A stretch of 64,000 nt of DNA. Origin: Phyllobacterium myrsinacearum (GTDB lineage: Bacteria; Pseudomonadota; Alphaproteobacteria; Rhizobiales; Rhizobiaceae). Positions 9,439-18,059 of this stretch are shown here, in pieces. The stretch covers positions 361,314-425,313 of the forward strand of contig NZ_JACGXN010000001.1 in assembly GCF_014138285.1 (NCBI RefSeq), written 5' to 3'. Under the pieces are notes generated by a model that saw only the letters and a list, made by a program, of their open reading frames with translations, made no database searches and had not been told where the DNA came from. Made by a program: the position numbers and the translations under genes. Position 1 is the stretch's first letter; each line of letters opens with the position of its first letter.

Positions 9439-9890
9439 CGGCGCACCATGCCGCTGCTGATGAACGCTGCCCTCAGGATATTCTCTATGGTTTGGATAAT
9501 GCGATCAAATTCCGGCTCATCACGCATATCCTCGATGAGATGGCAGGCATGATGAACCGTGCTGCGGTCACGTCCGAAGGCGCGTCCAACCTCCGACATG
9601 CTCAGCGACAGCGCGACATGGGCCGCATACATCCCGATCTGCCGGACACGTGCCACCGACCGCTCGCAACGGGAGTGCGAACGAAGGTCACGGCCGCTCA
9701 CATTAAAGAAGCTCGACAGTATATCGATCACACTGTCGCAAACCTGATAGAGACGCTCATCCAGCGGCTCGTCATCATCCGGTATATAGGGCTTGATCGC
9801 CTTTTGCCGTGAACGACCCTGACGAAGAATATCGATCACCGCGCGCGCCTCGGCGGCGGAGCGGATCACATGGGGGAAATTCTCGGACAT
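9435..9890 (-). CDS. Small DNA-binding protein with DnaA domain-IV-like helix-turn-helix
   Basis: 151 residues. The second half matches the origin-binding C-terminal domain of DnaA (Bac_DnaA_C): VSGRDLRSHSRCERSVARVRQ, then MSEVGRAFGRDRSTVHHACH, which is the DnaA signature helix with minor changes. The AAA+ ATPase domain is absent, so this is a stand-alone DnaA-box-type reader and not an initiator. Its own promoter carries a 29-bp inverted repeat and a near match to a DnaA box (CGTGGATAA, 9944-9952). Autoregulation is inference. It is coupled to the DUF6456 gene. Confidence 0.85.
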   Translation of the reverse strand: MSENFPHVIRSAAEARAVIDILRQGRSRQKAIKPYIPDDDEPLDERLYQVCDSVIDILSSFFNVSGRDLRSHSRCERSVARVRQIGMYAAHVALSLSMSEVGRAFGRDRSTVHHACHLIEDMRDEPEFDRIIQTIENILRAAFISSGMVRR

Positions 9891-9908
9891 TGTCGCTCCA
9901 CTTCATTT

Positions 9909-9937
9909 ATAGGAATATCTTCTTATATTATTCCTAT
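9909..9937. promoter_or_regulatory. Inverted repeat upstream of the DnaA-like gene
   Basis: ATAGGAATA and its exact reverse complement TATTCCTAT are separated by 11 bases, 19-47 bp ahead of the start codon of the DnaA-like gene. A shorter related pair, TAGGA...TCCTA, lies near 10020-10035, just upstream of the rightward gene. Position and symmetry suggest an operator. The binding protein is unknown. Confidence 0.5.
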
Positions 9938-10087
9938 CAAGGTCGTGGATAAGTTTTGCCCCTATAGCGCATTAACATGCTGTTTTAGAAGCGATATTTC
10001 TTTCCGCATGAATTAAATCTAGGACTCTTATCCTACAAATAACAAACCGACACATAATGGTTCCATCCCCATATCAAGGATGGAAAC

Positions 10088-10390
10088 ATGGCCCATATCG
10101 AATGGATAAAAGAGCGGGAGGCTTTTCTGGCTGCCAGAGAAGCAGAGCGCAACACAACGCGTCAGCGCATCGCCCTGCAAATTCTCTGCGGTGATGATCT
10201 TGACGCGATGACGACGTGCAGCACAGCGGACAAACTAAGCTATTGCCGGCGGTTGAAGCGGCTGATCGAGAGAGAAAGGATCAAGGGTGGCAAAGGGCAC
10301 TGGAGCTATGACCTGAACCGTCACATTGGCCTCAAACAGGCTCTGGACACATTAAAGAAATCCATACAGATAACGGATCTCCAGGCATAA
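10088..10390 (+). CDS. Conserved hypothetical protein, 100 aa
   Basis: A short basic cytoplasmic protein beginning MAHIEWIKEREAFLAAREAE. It has a central block with two Cys (LCGDDLDAMTTCSTADKLSYC) and a helical, Lys-rich C-terminal half. AAGGATGG precedes the ATG. I recognise it only as a type of small Rhizobiales hypothetical protein. It is convergent with mucR and shares the terminator with it. Confidence 0.65.
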   Translation: MAHIEWIKEREAFLAAREAERNTTRQRIALQILCGDDLDAMTTCSTADKLSYCRRLKRLIERERIKGGKGHWSYDLNRHIGLKQALDTLKKSIQITDLQA

Positions 10391-10402
10391 ACGCATAAAA
10401 GA

Positions 10403-10426
10403 AAACGGCGCCCGAAGGCGCCGTTT
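10403..10426. terminator. Bidirectional terminator between the 100-aa gene and mucR
   Basis: A perfect 10-bp stem AAACGGCGCC-CGAA-GGCGCCGTTT with a tetraloop. A/T tracts on both sides let it serve both convergent genes. Confidence 0.85.
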
Positions 10427-10447
10427 GCGGATTGTCTGAAGCTGCTG

Positions 10448-10885
10448 TCAAGCGGCCTTCTTACGCTTGCGGCCGAGGCCCATGTTCTTGGCCAGACGCG
10501 AACGAGCAGCGGCGTAGTTTGGTGCAACCATAGGATAAGAAGCATCCAGGTCCCATTTTTCGCGGTACTGTTCAGGGGTAAGACCATAATGAGTCATCAG
10601 GTGACGCTTCAAAGACTTGAACTTCTTGCCGTCTTCGAGGCACACAATGTAATCATCCGCTACGGATTTCTTCGGATTGATTGCAGGTTTTGGCTTTTCC
10701 TGAATCGCGACGACTGCTTCTGCACCACTACCGACCCGACCAAGAGCAGCGTGAACGTCAGCAATAAGCGTTGGAAGATCTCCAGATGGCACCGAATTGT
10801 TGCTTACATAAGCAGCAACCAATTCAGCTGTAAGTTCCAAAAGAACATCACCAGCAGCTGTGTTTGAATTGTCGAATGTTGTCAT
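10448..10885 (-). CDS. mucR: MucR/Ros family transcriptional regulator
   Basis: 145 residues, the full family length. The N-terminal half (about 1-60) is the oligomerisation region of MucR. The zinc-finger domain follows ([20 protein letters not shown]) and then the conserved tail [20 protein letters not shown]. Ligand positions are Cys82, Asp85, His95 and His99. The second Cys of Ros is replaced by Asp, as in MucR proteins. MucR is an H-NS-like repressor of AT-rich promoters controlling surface, motility and virulence or symbiosis genes. ATG 10885 is preceded by AAGGA, and a TTG lies one codon earlier. The AT-rich 0.8 kb upstream is a likely MucR target itself. Confidence 0.92.
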   Translation of the reverse strand: MTTFDNSNTAAGDVLLELTAELVAAYVSNNSVPSGDLPTLIADVHAALGRVGSGAEAVVAIQEKPKPAINPKKSVADDYIVCLEDGKKFKSLKRHLMTHYGLTPEQYREKWDLDASYPMVAPNYAAARSRLAKNMGLGRKRKKAA

Positions 10886-11694
10886 CAAAGTCCAAATCCT
10901 TCATCTAATTTGAAAACTGGGTATTACTCGGGAAAGCAAGCAGTATAAATCTGCGAATATCAGAAATCCTGACACTGATGGCGACACTGTATTCAGGATA
11001 GAGCTCAAATTGTCAAATCAATACTTCACAAAAAAAAGAAATATTTGTAATTTTTCCTTGATATAGAATTTACTTAAGCCTTCTCGGCGATTGAGGCAAG
11101 AAAGCCAAAATCCGATTACACATGAGATAACATAAATGTTCACACGTGAACATCCGTACAACACCACTAAGACCAAAAATGGCAAAAATGAGGAACCAAT
11201 CCTCATTTCACAAGCATTCTATAATAACGGATATTGCTGAATGCAGTCTCGAAACCTACGATAGAACATCCCATGACAATATTGACCTAGTTCTGTTTTT
11301 GACCAAAGGGACAATTTACGCGCGATAAGGGCGGGAAAACCAAAGAAAACACGTCCTTTCCGAGGAGAAAACCTCTCGAAATTGCCAGCGGTCATTCCTT
11401 CGCATCCCCGGACCCAGCCATTTGGGTAAACAACGCCAGTATTGTTACAAGAAGTTGTGTGCAACAATTCATTTGGGGCGATGGTTGTTTCACTGGTGAA
11501 ATGCCCCACATGGGATACGAAGAATGCCTTGGCATCACACGCACCGGCTGCGGTTTGGCCGCCTTTGTCCTGCGGCCTTTGCAGGATTGACGAATCCTTT
11601 GCAGATGTGATCATCGTATGCTTCGGCGGGAACCCGTTATGCTGAGAACAATCTGCGGCGGTCCCGTCCCACTCACTGTATCCGAAAGTATTTC
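10886..11694. other. AT-rich gene-free stretch upstream of mucR
   Basis: About 0.8 kb, conspicuously AT-rich at 10890-11330, without a gene I can defend. The longest frame (11219-11614, minus) lacks a ribosome site and any family feature. The stretch contains the 18-bp palindrome at 11136-11153. Its left part should hold the mucR promoter, and the right end the start region of ptrB. Confidence 0.6.
11136..11153. promoter_or_regulatory. 18-bp palindrome in the mucR upstream region
   Basis: ATGTTCAC-AC-GTGAACAT: two perfect 8-base arms around a 2-base centre, about 250 bp from the mucR start. It has the form of a dimeric repressor or activator site, with no recognisable gene immediately next to it. 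Confidence 0.5.
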
Positions 11695-13800
11695 ATGACC
11701 AAGACATCCCGTTTTGCCACCCTTCCCGCCCCGCAATCCGTCAAACATCCCGTTTCAGACACGCGTCACGGCATTACCCGCGTGGACGATTATGCCTGGA
11801 TGCGCGCCGAGAACTGGCAGGAAGTCTTCAAGGACCCCACAGTGCTTGACCCGGCGATCCGTAGCCATCTGGAAGCGGAAAACGCCTATCAATCGGCGCT
11901 GATGTCCGACACCAAAGCGCTGCAGGCCAAGCTTTTTGACGAGATGAAGGGGCGCATCAAGGAAGACGACTCATCTGTCCCGTCAAAGGACGGGCCCTAT
12001 GCGTACGGCACGTCCTACAAGACGGGCGGTCAGCATCCGCGCTTTTTCCGCACGCCTCGTGACGGCGGTGCGGAGACCATGTTGCTCGACGGCGATCTGG
12101 AGGGTGATGGCAAGGCCTATTTCAGCCTCGGTTCTGCCGACCATTCTCCTGACCACGGGAAAATGATCTGGGGGTTTGACGATAAGGGGTCCGAATTCTA
12201 CACGCTGAAGGTGCGCGACCTGACAACGCTGAGCGACGCGACCGACGTGGTCAGCGATACATCGGGCGGCGGCGTCTGGAACGCCCAGTCCAACGGATTT
12301 TACTACACGAGGGTTGATGCCAATCACCGTCCCTCACGCCTGTTTTACCACGAGCTCGGCCAGCCCGAGAGTGCGGATCGCCTTATCCATGAAGAGAAGG
12401 ATGCGGGCTTCTTCCTGGGTGTTGGCGGCAGTTCGCTTGACGATTTCATCTTCATCGATTGCCATGACCACGAAACCTCGGAAGTCTGGCTTCTTGACGC
12501 CACAGATGCAGCTTCGGAACCCAAGCTCGTCGCAGCGCGTCAGCCCGGTGTGGAATACAGCCTGACCGAAGGCGGCGATGTTTTCTACATCCTGACCAAT
12601 GCGGATGGTGCCAAGGATTTCAAGATCATGAGCACACCTGTCATGACGCCAGAACCGGAAAACTGGACCGAAGTGGTCGCCCACAAGGCTGGCCGCCTGC
12701 TGCTCGGTCACGGTGCATACAAGGACCATCTGGTCTGGCTGGAGCGGGAGAACAGCCTGCCGCGCATCATGATCCGCAATCGTCATTCAGGCGAAGAACA
12801 TGCCATTGCCTTTGATGAGGAGGCATTCTCGCTGGGTCTGCAGGGCAGCCCTGAATATGACAGCGAGGTCATCCGCTTCTCCTATTCGTCGATGACCACG
12901 CCCTCGCAGCTTTATGATTACAATATGCGTACACGCGAGCGAACATTGCTCAAGACGCAGGAAGTGCCGTCCGGCCATAATCCGGACGATTATGTCACCC
13001 GCCGCTTGTTGGCCCCGGCAGCGGACGGTGAAACCGTGCCGGTCTCCATCGTCTATCATCGCGACACCAAGCTCGATGGCTCGGCGCCCGCACTGCTTTA
13101 TGGCTATGGGTCCTACGGTTCGACCATTCCTGCCAGTTTCAGCACCACGTGCCTGTCGCTGGTCGACCGCGGCTTCATCTATGCGATTGCCCATATTCGT
13201 GGCGGCAAGGACAAAGGCTATGCCTGGTATGACAATGGCAAACGCCTGCACAAGAAGAACACGTTTACCGATTTCATCGCTGCGGCGCGGCATCTTGTTG
13301 CCGAAGGCTTCACCAGCCACGACCGTATCATCGCCCAAGGCGGGTCTGCCGGCGGGATGCTTATGGGAGCAGTCGCGAACATGGCGCCGGAAGCCTTTGG
13401 CGGGATCATCGCCGAAGTACCGTTCGTCGATGTCATCAACACGATGCTTGATGATACTTTGCCGCTTACCCCGCCCGAATGGACCGAATGGGGCAATCCG
13501 ATCACCTCGCCCGTCGACTATGCCTACATGGCGTCCTATTCGCCCTATGACAATGTGGGCGGCAAAGCCTATCCACCTATTCTCGCCGTTGCCGGTCTGA
13601 CCGATCCCCGCGTCACCTACTGGGAGCCGGCGAAATGGGTTGCGAAACTGCGCGAACTCAAGACCGACGATAACCCGGTCCTCTTCCGCATCAACATGGA
13701 TGCGGGCCATGGCGGCGCCTCAGGCCGCTTCTCCCGTCTGGAAGAAGTTGCCTATGTCTATGCCTATGCCCTCAAGCTGGTTGGCAAAACAGCGATCTGA
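11695..13800 (+). CDS. ptrB: Oligopeptidase B (S9A prolyl-oligopeptidase family)
   Basis: 701 residues with the two-part layout of S9A peptidases. The N-terminal seven-blade propeller runs from about 75 to 410 (it starts with HPVSDTRHGITRVDDYAWMR, typical of PtrB). The C-terminal alpha/beta hydrolase domain has the nucleophile Ser551 in AQGGSAGGML, the Asp in AGLTDPRVTYWEPAKW and the His in MDAGHGGASGR. It cleaves short peptides after Arg or Lys. No signal peptide is visible, so it is cytoplasmic or released by an unknown route. It is a single-gene unit with no neighbour of related function. Confidence 0.93.
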   Translation: MTKTSRFATLPAPQSVKHPVSDTRHGITRVDDYAWMRAENWQEVFKDPTVLDPAIRSHLEAENAYQSALMSDTKALQAKLFDEMKGRIKEDDSSVPSKDGPYAYGTSYKTGGQHPRFFRTPRDGGAETMLLDGDLEGDGKAYFSLGSADHSPDHGKMIWGFDDKGSEFYTLKVRDLTTLSDATDVVSDTSGGGVWNAQSNGFYYTRVDANHRPSRLFYHELGQPESADRLIHEEKDAGFFLGVGGSSLDDFIFIDCHDHETSEVWLLDATDAASEPKLVAARQPGVEYSLTEGGDVFYILTNADGAKDFKIMSTPVMTPEPENWTEVVAHKAGRLLLGHGAYKDHLVWLERENSLPRIMIRNRHSGEEHAIAFDEEAFSLGLQGSPEYDSEVIRFSYSSMTTPSQLYDYNMRTRERTLLKTQEVPSGHNPDDYVTRRLLAPAADGETVPVSIVYHRDTKLDGSAPALLYGYGSYGSTIPASFSTTCLSLVDRGFIYAIAHIRGGKDKGYAWYDNGKRLHKKNTFTDFIAAARHLVAEGFTSHDRIIAQGGSAGGMLMGAVANMAPEAFGGIIAEVPFVDVINTMLDDTLPLTPPEWTEWGNPITSPVDYAYMASYSPYDNVGGKAYPPILAVAGLTDPRVTYWEPAKWVAKLRELKTDDNPVLFRINMDAGHGGASGRFSRLEEVAYVYAYALKLVGKTAI

Positions 13801-13979
13801 TTCAAAGGCATGTCCGCACCTCCTGCCGTTCGCTTTATCCTGCGGGCGGCAAGGTGGTAGCGGAGATGTGTTTGATGCCGCATCGCATTGCGGTTACATG
13901 AGTCCCGATTTCGGCTATAAAAGCGCCAGGCGCTTGTGGGGAAGCAACCTTAGACTTGATTCACTGCGGAGGTTTTACG

Positions 13980-14318
13980 ATGAAACGAAGCGCTCTTGTC
14001 CTCATGTTCGGTCTCGGATTCGTGGCCCAACCCGTGCTCTCGGTCATGGACATGGCCGAGGTGCAGGCGGCAGTGCGCAAGAATGTCAGCGAATATGCCG
14101 GCGAGCGTTGCAACACACCACCCCGCGGTTCGGGTGTTATTGTCGGTCAGTACAGTGGAACGACGGATAACCCGATCATCTCCATGGGCGGTGACAATGT
14201 TCCCGTATCAGCCTATCGCTGCTTCAGGTCCATGGAAGAGTGTCAGGGCTGGCTCTATACGATGCGCAGCAAGTACACCGACGGGATCTCCGTGCTGATC
14301 AACTGCAAAAAGCACTAG
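13980..14318 (+). CDS. Small secreted protein of unknown function
   Basis: 112 residues. A signal peptide (MKRSALVLMFGLGFVAQPVLS) is followed by an acidic helix and a Gly/Ser/Cys-containing region with four Cys (ERCNTP, YRCFRSMEECQGW, INCKKH). This suggests a disulfide-stabilised periplasmic protein. The ATG at 13980 has GGAGG eight bases upstream. It is tail to tail with the monooxygenase gene. I do not recognise the family. Confidence 0.7.
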   Translation: MKRSALVLMFGLGFVAQPVLSVMDMAEVQAAVRKNVSEYAGERCNTPPRGSGVIVGQYSGTTDNPIISMGGDNVPVSAYRCFRSMEECQGWLYTMRSKYTDGISVLINCKKH

Positions 14319-14332
14319 ATTACGGCCCGGGC

Positions 14333-15436
14333 TCAAAGCTCGCCGCTCACCCGTTTCCTCACCACTTCCAGACTGTCCTCGGCCGAGCCAGCCGCGAAGG
14401 CTTCCATTGCTTGACCGGCAGAAACTTTGGCACGCACGAACATGGCCGCCTCGTACGCCCGCACCGCCGAAGCTTGATCTCCGTTTCCCGTCAGAGCATC
14501 GGCAAGGTCCGCAGCGTCCCGCAACGCGAGGTTCGCGCCCTCGCCAGCCGGTGGCATGAGATGCGCCGCGTCGCCAATCAGTGTCACGCCTGCGCGATTT
14601 TCCCAGCTATGCCCGACAGGCAGGGCGTAGATTGGCCACGGCCGCACATCGTCCTCCCCCGCGTGTAAAAGCTGAAGCAGTTTGTTGTCCCAGTCGGCGA
14701 AATGCGCCAGAAGACTAGCTTTCGTCTCCACCAAGAATGCCTCCTCCTGACGCGGCAAGGCTGCATAAACGCGGATATGTGCATTGGCATTGCGTTGGGC
14801 AAAAATCGACCTGCCGTCCCCCTTGGCAACGGCCGTACCTCGTCCAACCAGCGCAGCGACCTCCGGGTGGCGCGTATCGGCGTCATCGATGGAAAGTTCA
14901 TACATGGTCAGCCCCATATGCCCGGGCCTGATATCGGACACCAATGGACGCACTTTTGACCATGCACCGTCGGCACCGACGACAAAATCAAACTGCTCAA
15001 CGGCGCCGTTTTCAAAACGCAGTTCAGTAGCACCGTCTTCCAATTGGACGGCCTGGCTGAGCCTGTGTCCCCAGCGGATCGCATCCTGCGGAATGGACTG
15101 CACCAGCAGGTCACGCAACTGGCTTCGATCAATCTCCGGGCGATCGCCCTCGGAAGCGTCATTGCCGTAAACAAGCGTACCGTGTTTGTCGTAGAGCCGC
15201 ATGCCTTGATCTTCATAGCGGGCAAACTTTTGGAACTCCGCAAACAATCCCGCGCGTTTCATCGCATATTGTCCGGTCTCGGGGTGAAGGTCGAGCATAC
15301 CGCCCTGCGGCCTGTGCAAGGGTGATTCATCCCGTTCGAACACCGTGAACGGCACACCCTTCAAATAAAGCATGCGCGCAAGCAACAGCCCGGAGGGGCC
15401 CCCGCCAACAATCGCAATTCCTGTATTCTTTGACAT
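14333..15436 (-). CDS. FAD-dependent monooxygenase, TetX-like
   Basis: 367 residues of the aromatic-hydroxylase fold: Rossmann FAD motif GIAIVGGGPSGLLLARML at the N-terminus, the DG motif FVVGADGAWSKVR near the middle, and the GD motif VTLIGDAAHLMPPAGEGANL near the C-terminus. The GGMLDLHPETGQYAMKRAG segment is typical of TetX-like class A flavoprotein monooxygenases. These hydroxylate aromatic or polyketide substrates such as tetracycline. Here the substrate is unknown. It starts at ATG 15436 with GAGAG upstream. It is divergent from a MarR gene with a long palindrome between them, so substrate-induced derepression is likely. Confidence 0.85.
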   Translation of the reverse strand: MSKNTGIAIVGGGPSGLLLARMLYLKGVPFTVFERDESPLHRPQGGMLDLHPETGQYAMKRAGLFAEFQKFARYEDQGMRLYDKHGTLVYGNDASEGDRPEIDRSQLRDLLVQSIPQDAIRWGHRLSQAVQLEDGATELRFENGAVEQFDFVVGADGAWSKVRPLVSDIRPGHMGLTMYELSIDDADTRHPEVAALVGRGTAVAKGDGRSIFAQRNANAHIRVYAALPRQEEAFLVETKASLLAHFADWDNKLLQLLHAGEDDVRPWPIYALPVGHSWENRAGVTLIGDAAHLMPPAGEGANLALRDAADLADALTGNGDQASAVRAYEAAMFVRAKVSAGQAMEAFAAGSAEDSLEVVRKRVSGEL

Positions 15437-15460
15437 TTTGATAGTCTCTCTGATAAATAA

Positions 15461-15495
15461 CATAGGGTCCTATTATTATATCATAGGACCCTATG
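15461..15495. promoter_or_regulatory. Palindromic operator between TetX-like monooxygenase and MarR regulator
   Basis: CATAGGGTCCTA at 15461-15472 and its exact complement TAGGACCCTATG at 15484-15495 are separated by 11 AT-rich bases. It lies in the 73-bp divergent promoter, where it would cover both promoters. The 12-base arms are unusually perfect for a MarR site. Confidence 0.8.
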
Positions 15496-15509
15496 CAAGG
15501 AGAATCAGC

Positions 15510-15959
15510 ATGACAGATCCAGACCCGCGGCAAACCCCGTCTTTCCTCATCAAGCAGGCTGCGCGGGAATTGATGCGCCAAGGCGAGGAACGCCTGCGGC
15601 CGCTTGGGCTTGGCGCTGCCTATCTTCCGGTTCTGGTGGCTTTGAAGAACGGCGAAGCCTCGACACAGGCGGATCTCGCCCGCCTGCTGCGTGTCGAACA
15701 GCCCTCAATGGCCCAGGTGCTTGGCCGGATGGAACGCGATGGATTTATTCAGCGCAAGGCCGATCCGGCCCACAGGCGGAGTCAGATCATCGAATTGACG
15801 CCGCTGGCATTCGAGCGCCTTCCCCTGGCCTATGCGGCCCTCAACGAGGGCAACATCCTGGCGATGACGGATTTTTCCGCCGATGAAGCGGCGCAGTTCG
15901 TGGCTTTCCTCAACCGGGTGAATGCCAACCTTCGCAGCGAGGTCGAGACAGTCAGGTAG
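15510..15959 (+). CDS. MarR family transcriptional regulator
   Basis: 149 residues. The winged-helix domain is visible in LVALKNGEASTQADLARLLR, then VEQPSMAQVLGRMERDGFIQ and the wing RKADPAHRRSQIIELTP, framed by dimerisation helices. AAGGAG lies seven bases before ATG 15510. Divergent placement opposite a flavin monooxygenase with a shared palindrome is the standard MarR arrangement. It most likely represses both genes and is released by the monooxygenase substrate. The effector is not predictable. It is tail to tail with the ABC binding protein gene. Confidence 0.9.
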   Translation: MTDPDPRQTPSFLIKQAARELMRQGEERLRPLGLGAAYLPVLVALKNGEASTQADLARLLRVEQPSMAQVLGRMERDGFIQRKADPAHRRSQIIELTPLAFERLPLAYAALNEGNILAMTDFSADEAAQFVAFLNRVNANLRSEVETVR

Positions 15960-16928
15960 TCAGGAAGGTTGCCCCTTCCAGACGATGTCGCTGATAACAA
16001 GCTTCTTCGGGATGATCTTCAGATCATAGAACTCATCGGCCAGGGCCTGCTGATAGGCGATGGCCTCTGGGGTGATGGCGGCCACATCGCCGAGCCGAAC
16101 GCCTTTACGTGTCAGCGTAATCCTCTGGATATCCTCAGGCACGCCGGTAATTTTTGACAGGGCAACAACGGTTTCGTCCAGGTTATCCTGTGCCGCGCGG
16201 CCGACCTTCGCCAGCTCATCGAGCACTTCGCTCAGGATATCGCCATGGGCAGCGGTAAAATCGCCGTTGCTGAGAAAATAGGACCAGCTGTCGACAATGC
16301 CCCGGCCCGTTGCCAGAACACGCGTCTCCGGCCGCTTTTCGGCGATGGCCAGATAGGGATCCCAGATTGACCACGCATCGATCTGGCCTGAAGCAAAGGC
16401 TGCGGCGGCATCGGGCGGAGAAAGGTCTGATGCCTTTATGTCATTCACGGTCAGGCCCGCCGTCCGCAACGCTTTGACCGTAAAATTATGCGCGCTCGAG
16501 CCTCGCTTGAAGGCAACGCGCTTACCCCTCAGGTCAGCAAGCGTTCTGACGGGCGAATCCTTTCGTACGAGAATGGCCGAGCCATCCGGCGAACCTTTGT
16601 AGGTTCCGGCATAGACCAGATTTCCACCGGCAGCCTGGGCAAAGAGCGGCGGCACGTCGCCGGTCGGTCCGAAATCGACTGCACCAGCACCAAGAGCTTC
16701 CAGCAGCGGCGGTCCTGACGAAAATTCGGCCCAGCTCACGCCAACGCCCCGTGCTTCAAAGCGTTTCTCCAGCGCGCCTGTGCCTTTGGCCAATGCCAGA
16801 ACACCGCCCTTTTGCCAGCCGATACGCAGGGTCTTGAGCGGGTCGGCAGTTGCGCGGGCGGTCAAGGGCACAAGCGCCGTAACGGCGGCCGTACCAAGCA
16901 GGGCGAGAGTCTGTCTGCGGTTCAACAT
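15960..16928 (-). CDS. Aliphatic sulfonate/taurine-type ABC transporter substrate-binding protein
   Basis: 322 residues with a Tat-like leader (LNRRQTLALLGTAAVTALV) and the SsuA/NitT-TauT type periplasmic binding fold: LRIGWQKGGVLALAKGTGAL, GAVDFGPTGDVPPLFAQAAG, KDSPVRTLADLRGKRVAFKR and WSIWDPYLAIAEK. ATG 16928 is preferred because AAAGGA lies eight bases upstream. In-frame ATGs at 16937 and 16946 are too close to or ahead of it. It binds sulfonates or similar sulfur compounds for import. No permease or ATPase gene is adjacent, so it is an orphan component. The stop directly abuts the MarR stop. Confidence 0.85.
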   Translation of the reverse strand: MLNRRQTLALLGTAAVTALVPLTARATADPLKTLRIGWQKGGVLALAKGTGALEKRFEARGVGVSWAEFSSGPPLLEALGAGAVDFGPTGDVPPLFAQAAGGNLVYAGTYKGSPDGSAILVRKDSPVRTLADLRGKRVAFKRGSSAHNFTVKALRTAGLTVNDIKASDLSPPDAAAAFASGQIDAWSIWDPYLAIAEKRPETRVLATGRGIVDSWSYFLSNGDFTAAHGDILSEVLDELAKVGRAAQDNLDETVVALSKITGVPEDIQRITLTRKGVRLGDVAAITPEAIAYQQALADEFYDLKIIPKKLVISDIVWKGQPS

Positions 16929-17112
16929 CGATGCCATCCTTTCCATCTCGTGCGTGCTGCCACGGGCAGGCGCCTTGCATCACAGGATGGGGTAAACAAC
17001 CGATCGGATCGACGTCATAGATATTGAACAATGCACCGCATCGGGAAAATCATTCCTCCGCGCCCCGGGGAGAATGAAATGATTTGACCCCGGAACTGCC
17101 GGACTTGGCGTC

Positions 17113-18036
17113 TCAAGGCTTGGGAAAACCATTCGGATGGGCGGGAATGGCCTTCAAATAGGCGGCAATCGCTTCGCGGTCAGCAGGCTCCAGATGCGCC
17201 ATGTTCAGCACCACATCGGTCATGGAACCGCCGAGCGAGTCGAAATCCGGCGTGAAACCGCTTTCCAGCGCATACGTGATGTCTTTCTCAGACCAGCTGT
17301 CGATACCGCCCTCGCCGCCCGTGATATTGGGAACGACACCCTTGCCCTCGGGAGCCTTTGCGCCTGCGAGCCAACGTGTCTTGTCAAGGCCGCCAATGGC
17401 ATTGCGCGGTGTATGGCATTCGCCGCAGTGACCGGGACCTTCCACCAGATACTGGCCGCGTTTGATCGCATCCGTGGCATCGGCAATGGTCAGCACCGGA
17501 TCGGATGACAGATAGAGCCGTTTCCACAAACCCAATCCCCGGCGAATCGTGAACGGAAAACTCAACCGATGATCCGCCGCGACATTGTCCGATGGTGGAA
17601 GCGTTTTCAAATAGGCGTAGAGATCGGCGATATCCTGCACCTGCATGCGCGCATAGGACGTGTAGGGAAACGCAGGATAATAGTGCCGCCCGTCCGGTGA
17701 CACACCGCTGAGCATGGCATTGGCAAGATCTTCAAATGACCATTTGCCAATGCCTTTGTCGGAAGGAGAAATATTGGGGGTGACGAACGTACCGAATGGA
17801 GTGACCAGTTCGTGGCCACCGGCAAGGACCAGTCGCGCATCGCCACTGGCGCCCGGAGCCGCATGGCAGGAGGCACAGCCTCCCGCCCAGAAGACGCTTT
17901 CTCCACGCTTTGCATCGCCCGGAGCAGCAGTTGCCAGCTTTGCGGGATCAACCCGCGCTGGCGCCGTCAGGAACCAGAAACCGGCTCCCCCGGCAATTGC
18001 AACCACAATGATGAGCAGCAACAGCTTGCGGATCAA
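17113..18036 (-). CDS. Membrane-anchored di-heme c-type cytochrome
   Basis: 307 residues. An N-terminal hydrophobic anchor (LLLLIIVVAIAGGAGFWFL) is followed by two cytochrome c domains with heme motifs CASCH (about residue 54) and CGECH (about 206). Axial Met candidates lie near NAMLSG and SMTDVV. The layout resembles the cytochrome subunits of alcohol/aldehyde dehydrogenases, which carry electrons in the periplasm, but no dehydrogenase gene is adjacent. The start is TTG at 18036 with GGGGGAG upstream. It follows the c556-type gene after 23 bp and is probably co-transcribed. Confidence 0.85.
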   Translation of the reverse strand: MIRKLLLLIIVVAIAGGAGFWFLTAPARVDPAKLATAAPGDAKRGESVFWAGGCASCHAAPGASGDARLVLAGGHELVTPFGTFVTPNISPSDKGIGKWSFEDLANAMLSGVSPDGRHYYPAFPYTSYARMQVQDIADLYAYLKTLPPSDNVAADHRLSFPFTIRRGLGLWKRLYLSSDPVLTIADATDAIKRGQYLVEGPGHCGECHTPRNAIGGLDKTRWLAGAKAPEGKGVVPNITGGEGGIDSWSEKDITYALESGFTPDFDSLGGSMTDVVLNMAHLEPADREAIAAYLKAIPAHPNGFPKP

Positions 18037-18059
18037 TGTGTCTCCCCCAGTTTATTCAA

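Noticed and set aside
11219-11614. 131-codon minus-strand frame in the mucR/ptrB gap
   Set aside because: No ribosome site, atypical composition and no recognisable motif. Left as gene-free DNA.
12787-13710. 307-codon minus-strand frame opposite ptrB
   Set aside because: Shadow of the oligopeptidase B gene, which has an intact catalytic triad.
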